From Desulforhopalus sp. (GTDB lineage: Bacteria > Desulfobacterota > Desulfobulbia > Desulfobulbales > Desulfocapsaceae), in contig JAOTRX010000004.1 of NCBI GenBank assembly GCA_030247675.1, positions 1 through 64,000 on the forward strand: DNA of 64,000 nt. Direction: 5' to 3'. Each line of letters starts with the position of its first letter. Position 1 is the stretch's first letter. Below, piece by piece: positions 36,201 through 43,744 of the stretch. The notes beneath the pieces were generated by a model. That model was not told the origin of the DNA. It searched no databases and saw only the letters and a list, made by a program, of their open reading frames with translations. The position numbers and the translations under genes are program-made.

Positions 36201-39011
36201 ATTGCCGATATGGCCAATATCGATCTGGTGCGGCAACTGGTGCAGGCCCATGCTTACTGGCGCTTGAAGGGTCTGGCGGTGGATCTGGTGATCTGGAACG
36301 AGGATCATGCCGGATACCGGCAGCTTCTCCATGATCAAATTGTCGGTCTTATCGCCGCCGGCATTGAGGCGAACGTCACCGACCGACCGGGTGGCATCTT
36401 TGTCCGGCCGGCCGATCAGATAGCCGAAGAGGACCGTATTTTGTTCCAGGCGGTGGCCCGGGTTATTGTCAGCGATAGTCAAGGAACCCTTGCCGACCAG
36501 ATCAATGGCCGCAGTTTCGCGGGTGTTGCCATTCCCCAACTGGTGCCCAGCCGAACCCTCCGGCCTGAACCATTGGCTATTGCTCCCCAGCCGCGACCTG
36601 ATCTGCTCTTTTTCAACGGACTCGGTGGCTTTACACCGGACGGCAGAGAATATGTCGTTACCACCGCCAAAGGGCAGAAAACGCCGGCCCCCTGGGTGAA
36701 TGTCCTGGCAAATCCGGTTTTTGGCACAGTGGTTTCGGAAAGCGGCTCTTCCTACACCTGGACCGAAAACGCCCATGAGTTTCGGCTTACACCCTGGGCT
36801 AACGATCCAGTCAGCGACGGCAGCGGCGAGGCCTTTTACCTGCGCGATGAGGAGCGGGGCCATTTCTGGTCACCGACACCCTTGCCGGCAGGTGGAACCA
36901 CGCCCTACGTTACCCGTCATGGTTTCGGCTACAGTGTCTTCGAACATACGGAGCGCGGTATTCGTACTGAGCTGTGGGTGTATGTGGCCCTCGATGCGGC
37001 AATCAAGTTTGCGGTCCTGAAAGTCATCAACGAGTCGGGGCGGTCGCGGAAGCTGTCTGCTACCGGCTTTGTCGAATGGGTGCTTGGTGATCTGCGGTCG
37101 AAATCGCTGATGCATGTAATTACCGCAATCGATGCCAAGAGCGGCGCGCTCTTGGCCCGCAACTCCTATAATACCGAGTTTAACGGCCGGACGGCCTTCT
37201 TTGATGTTGACGAAAGAAGCTGCAGTGTCACCGGCGACCGCACCGAATTCATCGGCCGCAACGGATCGTTGGCAAGGCCTGCGGCAATGACCCGCACCCG
37301 CCTTTCCGGCAGAGTTGGCGCAGGCTTTGACCCGTGCGCTGCGATCCGGGTGAACTTTGACCTGGCTGTCGAGCAGGAACGGGAGATTATCTTCAAGCTG
37401 GGCGTTGGCCGAGACCGGGACGATGCCGAAAGCCTAGTGGGTCGTTTTCGTGGGGCGACCGCTGCGCGCAGCGCCCTTGATGCGGTCTGGCAACACTGGA
37501 GTCATACCCTCGGCGCCGTCAATGTGCAAACGCCCGATTCGGCGCTGAATGTGCTGGCCAACGGCTGGCTGCTCTACCAGACGCTTGCCTGTAGGCTTTG
37601 GGCGCGCAGTGCGACCTACCAATCCGGCGGGGCCTTTGGCTTCCGTGATCAGTTGCAGGATGTCATGGCGCTGATCTACGCCCGGCCGCACCTGGTGCGC
37701 GAACACCTGCTGCTGGCGGCATCCCGGCAATTCGAAGAAGGGGATGTGCAGCATTGGTGGCATCCGCCCTTTGGCCGGGGGGTGCGAACCCACTGCTCCG
37801 ACGACTATCTCTGGCTGCCCTTGGCAACCTGCCGCTATGTCACTGCCACTGGCGACAGAGGGGTGTTGGATGAGCCCTTATATTTTCTTCAGGGGCGCCC
37901 GGTAAATCCCGACGAGGATTCGTATTACGATCTACCGATCCGTTCCGAAGAAGTGGCGAGTCTCTACGACCACTGCGTGCGCGCCATTCTGAACGGCCTC
38001 ACCTTTGGCGTCCACGGCCTGCCGCTCATTGGCTCCTGCGATTGGAACGACGGGATGAATCTGGTCGGTGAACATGGCAGGGGTGAAAGTGTCTGGCTGG
38101 GCTTCTTCCTCTATGAGGTGCTCCTCCGTTTTGCCGAGGTTGCGGCCGAGCGCGGCGATACCGTCTTCGTCGAAAGATGCCAAACGGAAGCAGCGACACT
38201 GCGCCGAAACATTGAAAAGCATGGCTGGGATGGAGAATGGTACCGCCGGGCCTATTTCGATGACGGCACGCCGCTTGGTTCGTCGGAGAGCCCAGAGTGT
38301 CGGATCGATTCGATTGCCCAGAGTTGGTCTGTGCTGTCCGGTGCCGGTGATCCCCAGCGGTCGCAGATCGCCATGGAGGCAGTCGATGCCCACCTGGTGC
38401 GTCGTGAACACGGGCTGATCCAGCTGCTTGATCCTCCCTTTGACAAGTCGGCGCTTAATCCCGGCTATATCAAGGGGTATGTTCCCGGGGTTCGGGAAAA
38501 TGGCGGACAATACACCCATGCGGCGATCTGGACGGCCATGGCTTTTGCCCACCAGGGAGACAATCGACGGGCCTGGGAGCTCTTCTCCATGATCAACCCG
38601 GTCAATCACAGCAGGACAGCCGCCGAGGCTGCTGTGTACAAAGTTGAACCCTATGTCGTTGCCGCCGATGTCTATGCGGTTGCTCCGCATACCGGATGCG
38701 GTGGCTGGACATGGTATACCGGCTCAGCCGCCTGGATGTACCGGCTGATTGTCGAGTCGCTGCTCGGGCTTCGGCTTGAAGTCGATACATTGCATTTCAC
38801 CCCGTGTCTGCCGGATGATTGGCAGGGGTTTACCATGCACTATCGCTACCGCGATACAGTCTATCATATCAATATTCTAAAAAAAGATGAGAGCATGCAA
38901 GATGCCAGGGTGAGCGTCGATGGCATTGTCCAGAGGGAGAAAACCATCCGTCTCGTTGACGATCACAAGGAACACCAAGTAGAGGTGCGGCTCGCCGGTA
39001 ACGGGCAATAA
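30267..39011 (+). CDS. ndvB: Cyclic beta-1,2-glucan synthase (NdvB/ChvB family)
   Basis: A 2914-residue inner-membrane enzyme that makes cyclic beta-1,2-glucans, periplasmic osmoprotectants and surface factors. Residues about 420-480 and 820-1000 hold membrane helices around a GT84 catalytic domain (about 500-800) with 'VITLDTDTLLARD' (about 637) and 'RRCRWIRGDWQ' (about 785). A glycoamylase-like domain lies at about 1340-1580 ('SWSGSMFEYLMPLL', 'RSYMAHHQGMSFLALAYLLL'). Two GT36/GH94 beta-sandwich blocks (about 1620-1900 and 2110-2400) precede the GH94 phosphorylase domain with catalytic-acid Asp in 'IGSCDWNDGMN' (about 2590), which trims chain length. Slightly longer than the usual 2800-2870 residues but no domain is missing. 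RBS AAGGAG precedes the ATG. Confidence 0.95.
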   Translation: MRFTVPEFLTSLLPVFGFHWGKSHTNVGNVEEPPLRSELFNSDQMKQYGKTLANAHELSRRRLPDQLLSRLADNEVVLIGVCNLLTEAITANRLIAPAGEWLLDNFYLIEEQIRTAKRHLPKGYSRELPRLQNGPSAGLPRVYDIALETISHSDGRVDPESLVNFVAAYQTVTPLKLGELWAIPIMLRLALIENLRRITVRVAIDRTNRNSADYWADQMIDIVAKDPNNLILVISDMARSSPPMVSSFVAELTRKLQGQGPALALPLTWMEQRLSESSLTIEQMVRLETQQQAADQLSVSNSIGSLRFLGTMDWRTFVESMSVVEQILAEDPADVYDRMDFITRDCYRHVVERIARNCSGSEGAVARQAIILAEKAAVEWGSDDRSAHVGFYLIDEGLGKLERLASVQVSMARMLARGVRRLPLLVYGGAIVVLTLVFAGGMAAKAYTDGLQSWHLVVLGVLFLLAASQLAQALISWLTTLFAEPRPLPRMDFSKGIPAELRTLVVVPTMLASTSGIDSLIEALEVRFLANRDTHLHFALLTDYCDADTASLAEDEPLLQLARRKIEGLNEKYRIVEGDIFFLFHRPRCFNPADKKWMGYERKRGKLADLNGLLRSTPMDRFQLVVGDTAVLTGVKYVITLDTDTLLARDSARQFVGAMAHPLNRPLYDEKKQRVVAGYGILQPRVAVSLSGISLSPYARLYGSDSGIDPYTRAVSDVYQDLFGEGSFIGKGIYEVDAFERALSGRFPDNLILSHDLLEGCYARAGLLSDVQLYEEYPSRYSADVNRRCRWIRGDWQIVRWLLPGVPGPGGQRLKNPLSLLSRWKIFDNLRRSLTAAALTLLLVLGWTVLPSPWFWTLAVVGVILIPSLLASLLSVLQKPTDVTLQQHLFTTLQSAGEHCLTAVFTIVCLPYEAYFSLDAVLRTIWRMTISHRGLLEWNPSGDADRRDDGSLAAAWQAMWIAPIVALAVAIGLVLTRPFSLLMAGPILVFWFVSPVVTWWLSKAAVHRPERLTVDQNHFLHQLSRKTWAFFETFLGPEDHWLPPDNFQEHPVGVIAHRTSPTNMGLALLANVSANDFGYISAGRLIERTANTLETMDGLERYHGHFYNWYDTLSLAPLLPLYVSAVDSGNLAGHLLVLRAALLGLADEPIVGRRLFHGLGVTLQVFTDLARDTVHAKVATELQEIIGKALATPPATLTDVQEYLRQLADCEARMVGQIEATDDQPGSQLHWWAAAFSRQCDDALAELTLLAPWLASITEPYFKDDLAALNDIPTLRQVLTIADRFLPVLAHRQSVEISSDEELWLGNLQTLITTASGNAASRMHGIERLSRLSNKLAQMEYGFLFDTASRLLVIGYNVGERRQDASFYDLLASEARFAAFVAIAQGQLPQESWFALGRLLTTTGGEPILLSWSGSMFEYLMPLLVMPTFDNTLLYQTCKAAVASQIDYGKKRGVPWGVSESGYNAIDVHQNYQYRAFGVPGLGLKRGLAEDLVIAPYATALALMVAPEKACVNLQRLAADGFAGKYGFYEAIDYTQSRLPPGHSKVVVRSYMAHHQGMSFLALAYLLLDRPMQRRFTAEPLFQATMLLLQERIPKATAFFAHTTELSEQQLAVSTQETPIRVLTDPNTPYPEVQLLSNGRYHVMITAAGGGYSRWNELAITRWREDSTCDNWGTFCYVRDVTSDRFWSTTYQPVRQSSKHFEAVFSEGRAEFRCRHDDLDAYTEVVVSSEDDIELRRITLTNRTRRKRFVEVTSYAEVVLAPAIADTLHPAFSNLFVQTEIVNDQRAILCTRRPRSENEQSPWMLHQMALHGGKTGEVSYETDRLQFIGRGNTVANPRAMQPSVDSPGALSGSQGSVLDPIVAIRYRMSLEPGESVTIHMVTGIAATRDAAVSLVEKYQDRHLADRVFDLAWTHGQVLLRQINATEADAQLYGRLASNVIYANPALRADASILKKNSRGQSGLWGYAISGDVPIVLLQIADMANIDLVRQLVQAHAYWRLKGLAVDLVIWNEDHAGYRQLLHDQIVGLIAAGIEANVTDRPGGIFVRPADQIAEEDRILFQAVARVIVSDSQGTLADQINGRSFAGVAIPQLVPSRTLRPEPLAIAPQPRPDLLFFNGLGGFTPDGREYVVTTAKGQKTPAPWVNVLANPVFGTVVSESGSSYTWTENAHEFRLTPWANDPVSDGSGEAFYLRDEERGHFWSPTPLPAGGTTPYVTRHGFGYSVFEHTERGIRTELWVYVALDAAIKFAVLKVINESGRSRKLSATGFVEWVLGDLRSKSLMHVITAIDAKSGALLARNSYNTEFNGRTAFFDVDERSCSVTGDRTEFIGRNGSLARPAAMTRTRLSGRVGAGFDPCAAIRVNFDLAVEQEREIIFKLGVGRDRDDAESLVGRFRGATAARSALDAVWQHWSHTLGAVNVQTPDSALNVLANGWLLYQTLACRLWARSATYQSGGAFGFRDQLQDVMALIYARPHLVREHLLLAASRQFEEGDVQHWWHPPFGRGVRTHCSDDYLWLPLATCRYVTATGDRGVLDEPLYFLQGRPVNPDEDSYYDLPIRSEEVASLYDHCVRAILNGLTFGVHGLPLIGSCDWNDGMNLVGEHGRGESVWLGFFLYEVLLRFAEVAAERGDTVFVERCQTEAATLRRNIEKHGWDGEWYRRAYFDDGTPLGSSESPECRIDSIAQSWSVLSGAGDPQRSQIAMEAVDAHLVRREHGLIQLLDPPFDKSALNPGYIKGYVPGVRENGGQYTHAAIWTAMAFAHQGDNRRAWELFSMINPVNHSRTAAEAAVYKVEPYVVAADVYAVAPHTGCGGWTWYTGSAAWMYRLIVESLLGLRLEVDTLHFTPCLPDDWQGFTMHYRYRDTVYHINILKKDESMQDARVSVDGIVQREKTIRLVDDHKEHQVEVRLAGNGQ

Positions 39012-39090
39012 GCACATTACAAAGGCGTAACAACGACCGGCCAATAGCACAGGACCTCCCAGGAGGTTGAACAGCGGGAGAAAACGGAGA

Positions 39091-39780
39091 ATGTCTCAGC
39101 ACTATCCAATTATCGAAGATGCCTTGGCTGGGTTCTCTTCGCTCCGCGGTTTTATCTTGATACTTCGGGGTCTTGTCTTAATCGTATGCCTGTTTATTCC
39201 CTGGGTTACATGTGCTGCAACCCTCGAGCCGATCTCCGCCGAGCAGGTCCTGGCGGAGATCAATCTGGCCCGCACCAACCCCGTCAAATATGCCGAATTT
39301 CTCCGCGAACTTCGCCGGCAGTTCCAGGGGGATTCCTATTATATTCCAGGATACAGCGTAGCCATCCGAACCATCGAGGGGCCTGCTGCGGTTGATGAGG
39401 CGATCGATTTTCTCACCCGTCAAAAGCCACTTCCACCGCTTATATGGTCAGCAAAACTTGCAGCTGTCGCGGCAGAGCTGGCCCAAGAGCAGAGTAAATC
39501 CGGCGCTGTCGGCCATGAGGGCGGGAGTAGCGGCGGACTTTTAAAGAGAATCAAACGAAGCGGAATCAGAGAAAAAAGGATTGGTGAAAACGTCGCCTAT
39601 GGGGCTATCACTCCACGGGGAATAGTCATTGATCTGCTTATCGACGATGGGGTGCCGGGTCGTGGGCACCGGAAAAACCAGTTCGATCGGAATTTTGCCA
39701 AGGCCGGAGTTTCCTGTGGTATTCATCCCCGCTACCAGACCATGTGTGTTATCGATTTTGCGGGAGCGTTCAAGGAATGA
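39091..39780 (+). CDS. Secreted CAP-domain (SCP/PR-1-like) protein
   Basis: A protein of about 229 residues with an N-terminal hydrophobic segment (about 25-42, 'ILRGLVLIVCLFIPWVTCAA') acting as signal peptide or anchor. The CAP domain (about 50-228) shows 'VLAEINLARTNPVKYAEFL', 'LAAVAAELAQEQSKSGAVGHE', 'IGENVAYG' and 'GVPGRGHRKNQFDRNFAKAGV', the four usual CAP signatures with the His and Glu residues of the cavity kept. The start at 39091 is supported by CGGAG; an in-frame TTG at 39067 abuts AGGAGG too closely. It follows the glucan synthase gene by 79 bp and may share its transcript. Bacterial CAP proteins have unclear roles. Confidence 0.88.
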   Translation: MSQHYPIIEDALAGFSSLRGFILILRGLVLIVCLFIPWVTCAATLEPISAEQVLAEINLARTNPVKYAEFLRELRRQFQGDSYYIPGYSVAIRTIEGPAAVDEAIDFLTRQKPLPPLIWSAKLAAVAAELAQEQSKSGAVGHEGGSSGGLLKRIKRSGIREKRIGENVAYGAITPRGIVIDLLIDDGVPGRGHRKNQFDRNFAKAGVSCGIHPRYQTMCVIDFAGAFKE

Positions 39781-40353
39781 GGGGGCGTTGGCGAAAGCAT
39801 TTAGTCAACAAATGGGCGAGGTTACATCATAAATCGAAGGAGTTTTTAACTGAGAACGGAGAGCACACTTCCCCGCCAAGTTTCCAGAATTAATTACCAT
39901 AGCCATGGGGAGGTGGCACCTTTTGGCCATCTGGAGCCGTTTCGAAGATCTTGCTCAGCAACGGTTCGTGAAGATCGTCGCGATACACCAACATTTCCAG
40001 CCAATCAGCTTAAATCAGGTGGAAATGGCGTTCTGAGTTTTTACAGGTCCATCAAGATTAATAATAACTCTGAATCAAATACAAATGTAAGCGTAACTAC
40101 TGAGAATAACGAGTTTAAAAATCCATACGTTGGATGTCTTTTGCTTAGCGTCTGCGGGTCGCATTCCTCAGATCACAGACTGTTACCGGATCGTGAAGAT
40201 TATGGTAAAACAGGTTAATTTTTTCACTGGTGCCGTTAGACAGGATGGATTTACAAATCAATCCGAATCATGGGCTTAATATCGTCGCTCCCAAACCGTT
40301 TGGTGTAAACGGCACGAGGCATGAATTCGCAAAGCAAGAAAAGGTGACAGAAC
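39781..40353. other. Long intergenic region, no convincing gene
   Basis: About 570 bp between the CAP and SDR genes. A 101-codon frame at 39913-40218 has no recognisable family, weak start context and unusual composition, so it is not called. The region probably holds the SDR promoter; a palindrome at 40291-40303 is listed separately. Confidence 0.5.
40291..40303. promoter_or_regulatory. Possible operator palindrome upstream of SDR gene
   Basis: CCAAACCGTTTGG has 6-bp inverted arms around one central base. It lies 50 bp upstream of the SDR start codon, so it could bind a dimeric regulator. No regulator gene is adjacent. Confidence 0.3.
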
Positions 40354-41229
40354 ATGCAAGAATTTCAAGGCAAGGTTGCGGTGATTACCGGCGCAGCGAG
40401 CGGCATAGGGCGTGGGATTGCGGAGAAATGTGGCAATGAGGGAATGAAAGTAGTCCTCGCCGACATTAACGAAGATGCTCTCACCAAGGCAGAAGCTGAA
40501 CTGAGCGCCTTGGGCGGAACGGTGATTGCTGTGAAGACAGATGTTTCGAAAAGGTGTGACGTTGAACTGCTTGCTGACCGGGCGATTACTGCATTTGGCC
40601 AGGTGCATTTGCTCTTCAATAACGCCGGCGTTACTGCGGGAGGTGTGCCATGGGAGGCCACCTGGAATGATTGGGAATGGGTGATCGGCGTAAACCTATG
40701 GAGTGTAATTCATGGGATCAAGGTGTTTACGCCGCTGATGCTTGCACAGAATACCGAAAGTCACATCATCAATACCTCATCTTTGGCCGGGCTCATTGTC
40801 GGTTCGGGTTCCGCTCCGTATGCAGCGACGAAGCATGCAGTGGTAGCCCTCTCTGAGAGCCTGTGCCTGTCGCTCCAAGAACAAAACTCGCTGGTCAAAG
40901 TCTCGGTTCTCTGTCCAGGGCTGGTTAGGACAAATATCGTCGACGCGGAGCGGAACAGGCCTGAGGATTTGTGTGATGAACCGGTAATGAGGACCCCTGA
41001 AATGCTGGCTCGCCAGGCCGCATTCAAGGCTGCAATCGAGGCAAGCATGTCACCTCGCCAAGTCGCGGATATCGTGTTCGATGCAATCAGGGCAGAGCAG
41101 TTCTATATTCTTCCCCACCCCGAATATGCCGAAGTCATCCAACTCAGAACGGATAAACTGCTCCGCCTGGAGAATCCGGTAAGTCCTTATGCGGCGATTG
41201 CGAGACTTATGAAACCTATCAACACATAA
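40354..41229 (+). CDS. Short-chain dehydrogenase/reductase
   Basis: A 291-residue classical SDR. The nucleotide-binding motif 'VITGAASGIGRGIA' is near residues 9-22, with Asp in 'VVLADIN' at the end of beta-2, favouring NAD(H). 'LLFNNAGV' (about 90), catalytic Ser in 'IINTSSLAG' and 'YAATKHAVV' (Tyr-x3-Lys) complete the active site. The 60-residue C-terminal extension includes 'MRTPEMLARQAAFKAAIE', common in SDRs acting on larger alcohols or ketones. Substrate is unknown. It is convergent with the KAS III/ACP operon; it might supply a ketoreductase step, but different strands and a 200-bp gap make that speculative. Confidence 0.9.
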   Translation: MQEFQGKVAVITGAASGIGRGIAEKCGNEGMKVVLADINEDALTKAEAELSALGGTVIAVKTDVSKRCDVELLADRAITAFGQVHLLFNNAGVTAGGVPWEATWNDWEWVIGVNLWSVIHGIKVFTPLMLAQNTESHIINTSSLAGLIVGSGSAPYAATKHAVVALSESLCLSLQEQNSLVKVSVLCPGLVRTNIVDAERNRPEDLCDEPVMRTPEMLARQAAFKAAIEASMSPRQVADIVFDAIRAEQFYILPHPEYAEVIQLRTDKLLRLENPVSPYAAIARLMKPINT

Positions 41230-41373
41230 CCTGCGTTCAACCTGAACCGCTGCGGTTTTCAGATTAGACGACTTCGGAGGTGTGGCAGCACCGTCAGCCC
41301 AAGTCGCAACTACTAGAGCTCAAGTGTTGATATGTTTACGAAACGTTTGTTTGCGGTGCGCTGCACATTTTAA

Positions 41374-41411
41374 CCAGCAAGACCCATTCAGGACTTGCTA
41401 TGCCTTGCTGG
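41374..41411. terminator. Hairpin between convergent SDR and ACP genes
   Basis: CCAGCAAG (41374-41381) pairs with CTTGCTGG (41404-41411) across a 22-base loop, just beyond the ends of two convergent units. No T-run follows on either strand, so termination is suggested by position only. Confidence 0.3.
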
Positions 41412-41426
41412 CTCTGAACCACTTGC

Positions 41427-41669
41427 CTAGGCCTTAAGGTATTTATCGAGGAAGGTCAGAGTCATACGGAGGGTCCCGGCCGCCGTAGCATCATTCTTGT
41501 CGGCCTTGAAGCCGAATGCGTCCTCGATAAGCACCAACAGTTCCACCATGGCCAGGGAGTCCAGACCCAAGTCCTTGCGCAGATCTGCGTCCAAGGTGAT
41601 CATGTCCTCCTTGATCCTGCCCATGCTCACCTTCACGATCAATGCCTTTACTTTTTCTTCCCTCGTCAT
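41427..41669 (-). CDS. Acyl carrier protein
   Basis: An 80-residue acidic helical protein with the phosphopantetheine serine in 'DLGLDSLAMVELLV' (Ser38), the ACP signature. The start at 41669 is supported by AAAGGAG 7 bp upstream; the longer frame to 41759 overlaps the preceding gene and has no homology. It is the last gene of a four-gene operon with two KAS III genes and a GNAT-like gene, 32 bp behind KAS III-2. It is clearly not the housekeeping fatty-acid ACP, since no fabD, fabG or fabF is adjacent. It likely carries the acyl chain used or made by the condensing enzymes. A phosphopantetheinyl transferase must come from elsewhere. Confidence 0.9.
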   Translation of the reverse strand: MTREEKVKALIVKVSMGRIKEDMITLDADLRKDLGLDSLAMVELLVLIEDAFGFKADKNDATAAGTLRMTLTFLDKYLKA

Positions 41670-41701
41670 TCCTGTCTCCTTTAAGATTGTATGTTTGTCC
41701 T

Positions 41702-42706
41702 TCACGGGTTGCTTGTTTGCATCGCCGAACCCCATCGTAATAAAACTGATCCCCAACAAACTCCGGCACCGAATCCGGTCATCACCAGCCGGTCCCTTGG
41801 CTTGATCCGCCCCTGGACCACGGCTTGGTGCAGGGCAATGGGCAGGGCGGCGGCAGAGGTGTTGCCCCAGTCCTCCATGGCCATCACGAAGCGATCCAAG
41901 GGCAGTTCCAGACGCCTGGCCGCAGCCTCGATGATCCGCCGGTTGGCCTGATGGGGAATGAACAGGTCAATATCCTCCACGCCCAGTCCGGCCTTGCGGA
42001 TGACCCGCAGAGCCGAGTCCCCGAGGACCCGCATGGCGAACATGAAGATACGCCCTCCGTCCATGCGGACCAATTGCTGCTCCAGCTCCAGGGTTTGCGG
42101 TGTGGAGGGCAGACGGCTCCCGCCGGCCTCAACGATCAGGGCGTCGTATTCCTCGCCGTTGGAGCCAGCCTCGCCGGCCAAAAGCCCGTATCCATCTGGT
42201 ACCGGTCCGATCACCACCGCCCCGGCACCGTCGCCAAACAACAGCAGGCTGTCCAGGTCCGTAGGTTTGATGGAACGCGACAGCACCTCGGAGCCCACCA
42301 GCAGTACCTTGGGGGCTAGTCCATTGCTGACAAGGGAACACCCAGCCATAAGACCGTAGACGAACCCAGCGCAGTTGGCCCTGAGGTCGAAGCAGCCGGC
42401 GGCCGGAATCCCAAGCCCATTCTGGACCAGGACCGCCGTGGACGGTGTGGGATAGTCCCCGGTGCTGGTGGCCACGATCACCATCCCGATTTCCTCAGGG
42501 GTCGTGCCCGAATTCTCCATGGCCTGCCGGGCAGCAGCTATGGCCAGGTCTGAACAGGCCTGTTCCGGCGCGGCGATGCGGCGCTTCCGGATGCCGGAAA
42601 GGGTGTAGAGTTCCTCCGGGGCCATGCCGAAACGCTCGGCCAGATCCTCGTTGGTCAGCTCCCCTTCGGGCAGATTGATTCCGGTCCCTAAAATACCCGC
42701 CTGCAT
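41702..42706 (-). CDS. KAS III-family condensing enzyme, copy 2 (FabH-like)
   Basis: A 334-residue thiolase-fold enzyme. The FabH triad is intact: Cys112 in 'RANCAGFVYG', His in 'IPHQANRRIIE' and Asn in 'WGNTSAAA'. C-terminal 'VMTGFGAGVCWGS' matches the family loop. It should therefore catalyse decarboxylative condensation, or acyl transfer, using acyl-CoA and malonyl-ACP. It starts 3 bp after the GNAT-like gene and is followed by the ACP gene. With the other KAS III (43745-44749) it shares 'GILGTG', 'LPEG-LTNE' and 'R-RIA' blocks, implying duplication, although the two have diverged. Housekeeping FabH is less likely because of the gene neighbourhood. Product unknown. Confidence 0.9.
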   Translation of the reverse strand: MQAGILGTGINLPEGELTNEDLAERFGMAPEELYTLSGIRKRRIAAPEQACSDLAIAAARQAMENSGTTPEEIGMVIVATSTGDYPTPSTAVLVQNGLGIPAAGCFDLRANCAGFVYGLMAGCSLVSNGLAPKVLLVGSEVLSRSIKPTDLDSLLLFGDGAGAVVIGPVPDGYGLLAGEAGSNGEEYDALIVEAGGSRLPSTPQTLELEQQLVRMDGGRIFMFAMRVLGDSALRVIRKAGLGVEDIDLFIPHQANRRIIEAAARRLELPLDRFVMAMEDWGNTSAAALPIALHQAVVQGRIKPRDRLVMTGFGAGVCWGSVLLRWGSAMQTSNP

Positions 42707-42709
42707 ACC

Positions 42710-43726
42710 TTACCTCGCTTGCCCGCGCTTGGCCGCTTCCCGGTCATCACGGATGAACCCCAGCAGGGCACGGGCTTCCTGTGAGTAGAGTTTGATACCT
42801 TCGTAGTCCGGCTCTTTCCCCAAAACCTGCTGAAGCATTATCCCGTCTGCTCCGAACCAGCGGGGGAACAGCCCCCCAAGGAAAAACCCGCGTTGCCACA
42901 TTGCCTCAACAGCCGCACTCATGCAAGGGGTGGCGGTGGAGAGGATCACCTGGAGGCTCACTACCTGCCGTTGGCGTGCCTCGGCCAGCAGTTTGTCCAG
43001 CCAGGCCTCCCAGTCGCCCCCAATCTCGCTGACTGACAGCTTCCAGGTGCGAGCGGAATCGTAATAGTTGCTGGTGGTTGCCGTGGCTCCGCCCTCTGGC
43101 AGGGGCAGGCTTGAGGGCAGAAATTCTCTGGGATGCAGCGGTTGGGCAAGACGACGGAGTAGGTCGGCATACCGATTCGGCAGGTAGACCGGTTCCGGCT
43201 GGTCGGTCTGTTCATAGAACTGCAGTACGCAGGCAACCCGGTCGGTGTTCGGCCGGTGCTCGGTGAAACTGGCCCCGTCCAGCTGGTCCAGCTCGATGGC
43301 GCAGTCGTGTAAGCCGAGCTTGGCGCATCCAACCTGGGTAAAATAGTGGTGGCAGACAGATTCGCTGTAGTACCCTTCGGCCGGAGGCCCGGGCAACCTG
43401 CCGGGTTGTTTGAAGTACTCCATGAGGGACCATCCCAGCTGGTCGTCTCCGCGTCCCGGGATCAGCACCAGGTTGCCCCCTTCCCAAAGCAGGGGGTTGG
43501 GAGCGTTTCTATAGACGGAGGCATAACCGATGGCCTCCTGGCCCTGGTCAAAGGCCAAGGCCGCACACAGACGCCCGCCCTCAATCTCGGCCATGAGCAA
43601 GTCGGCGTGATAGACGTAGCGCATGGGAAAGGACTCGCCGTAGATTGCCCGGAACACCTTGGCCGCCTCCGATGCCGTGTCCGCAGTTACCGTGACGATG
43701 GTGTACGGTGAATCCGTCTGGTCCAT
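42710..43726 (-). CDS. GNAT-like acyltransferase with unrecognised C-terminal half
   Basis: A 338-residue protein. The N-terminal half (about 10-170) reads like a GNAT N-acetyltransferase: 'AAKVFRAIYGESFPMRYVYH', strand-rich 'CAALAFDQGQEAIGYASVY' and 'GGNLVLIPGRGDDQLGWSLM' where the acyl-CoA-binding loop is expected. The C-terminal 'GFFLGGLFPRW' through 'DYEGIKLYSQEARALLGFI' resembles the tail of a family of two-part GNAT proteins in Deltaproteobacteria; this is from memory. It sits between two KAS III genes, 18 bp after one and 3 bp before the other. That placement suggests it transfers an acyl group from ACP or CoA to an amine. This is inference, and the acceptor is unknown. Confidence 0.6.
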   Translation of the reverse strand: MDQTDSPYTIVTVTADTASEAAKVFRAIYGESFPMRYVYHADLLMAEIEGGRLCAALAFDQGQEAIGYASVYRNAPNPLLWEGGNLVLIPGRGDDQLGWSLMEYFKQPGRLPGPPAEGYYSESVCHHYFTQVGCAKLGLHDCAIELDQLDGASFTEHRPNTDRVACVLQFYEQTDQPEPVYLPNRYADLLRRLAQPLHPREFLPSSLPLPEGGATATTSNYYDSARTWKLSVSEIGGDWEAWLDKLLAEARQRQVVSLQVILSTATPCMSAAVEAMWQRGFFLGGLFPRWFGADGIMLQQVLGKEPDYEGIKLYSQEARALLGFIRDDREAAKRGQAR

Positions 43727-43744
43727 TTTCGCGCCTCCTGTCCG

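Noticed and set aside
35328..36863. 511-codon open frame opposite the glucan synthase gene
   Set aside because: It is fully antisense to conserved NdvB sequence and has no recognisable family; long antisense frames are common in GC-rich genes.
39913..40218. 101-codon frame in the long intergenic region
   Set aside because: No family, no good RBS, composition unlike neighbours; probably chance.
41670..41759. N-terminal extension of the ACP to 41759
   Set aside because: It overlaps the KAS III gene, lacks homology, and a perfect RBS precedes the internal ATG at 41669.
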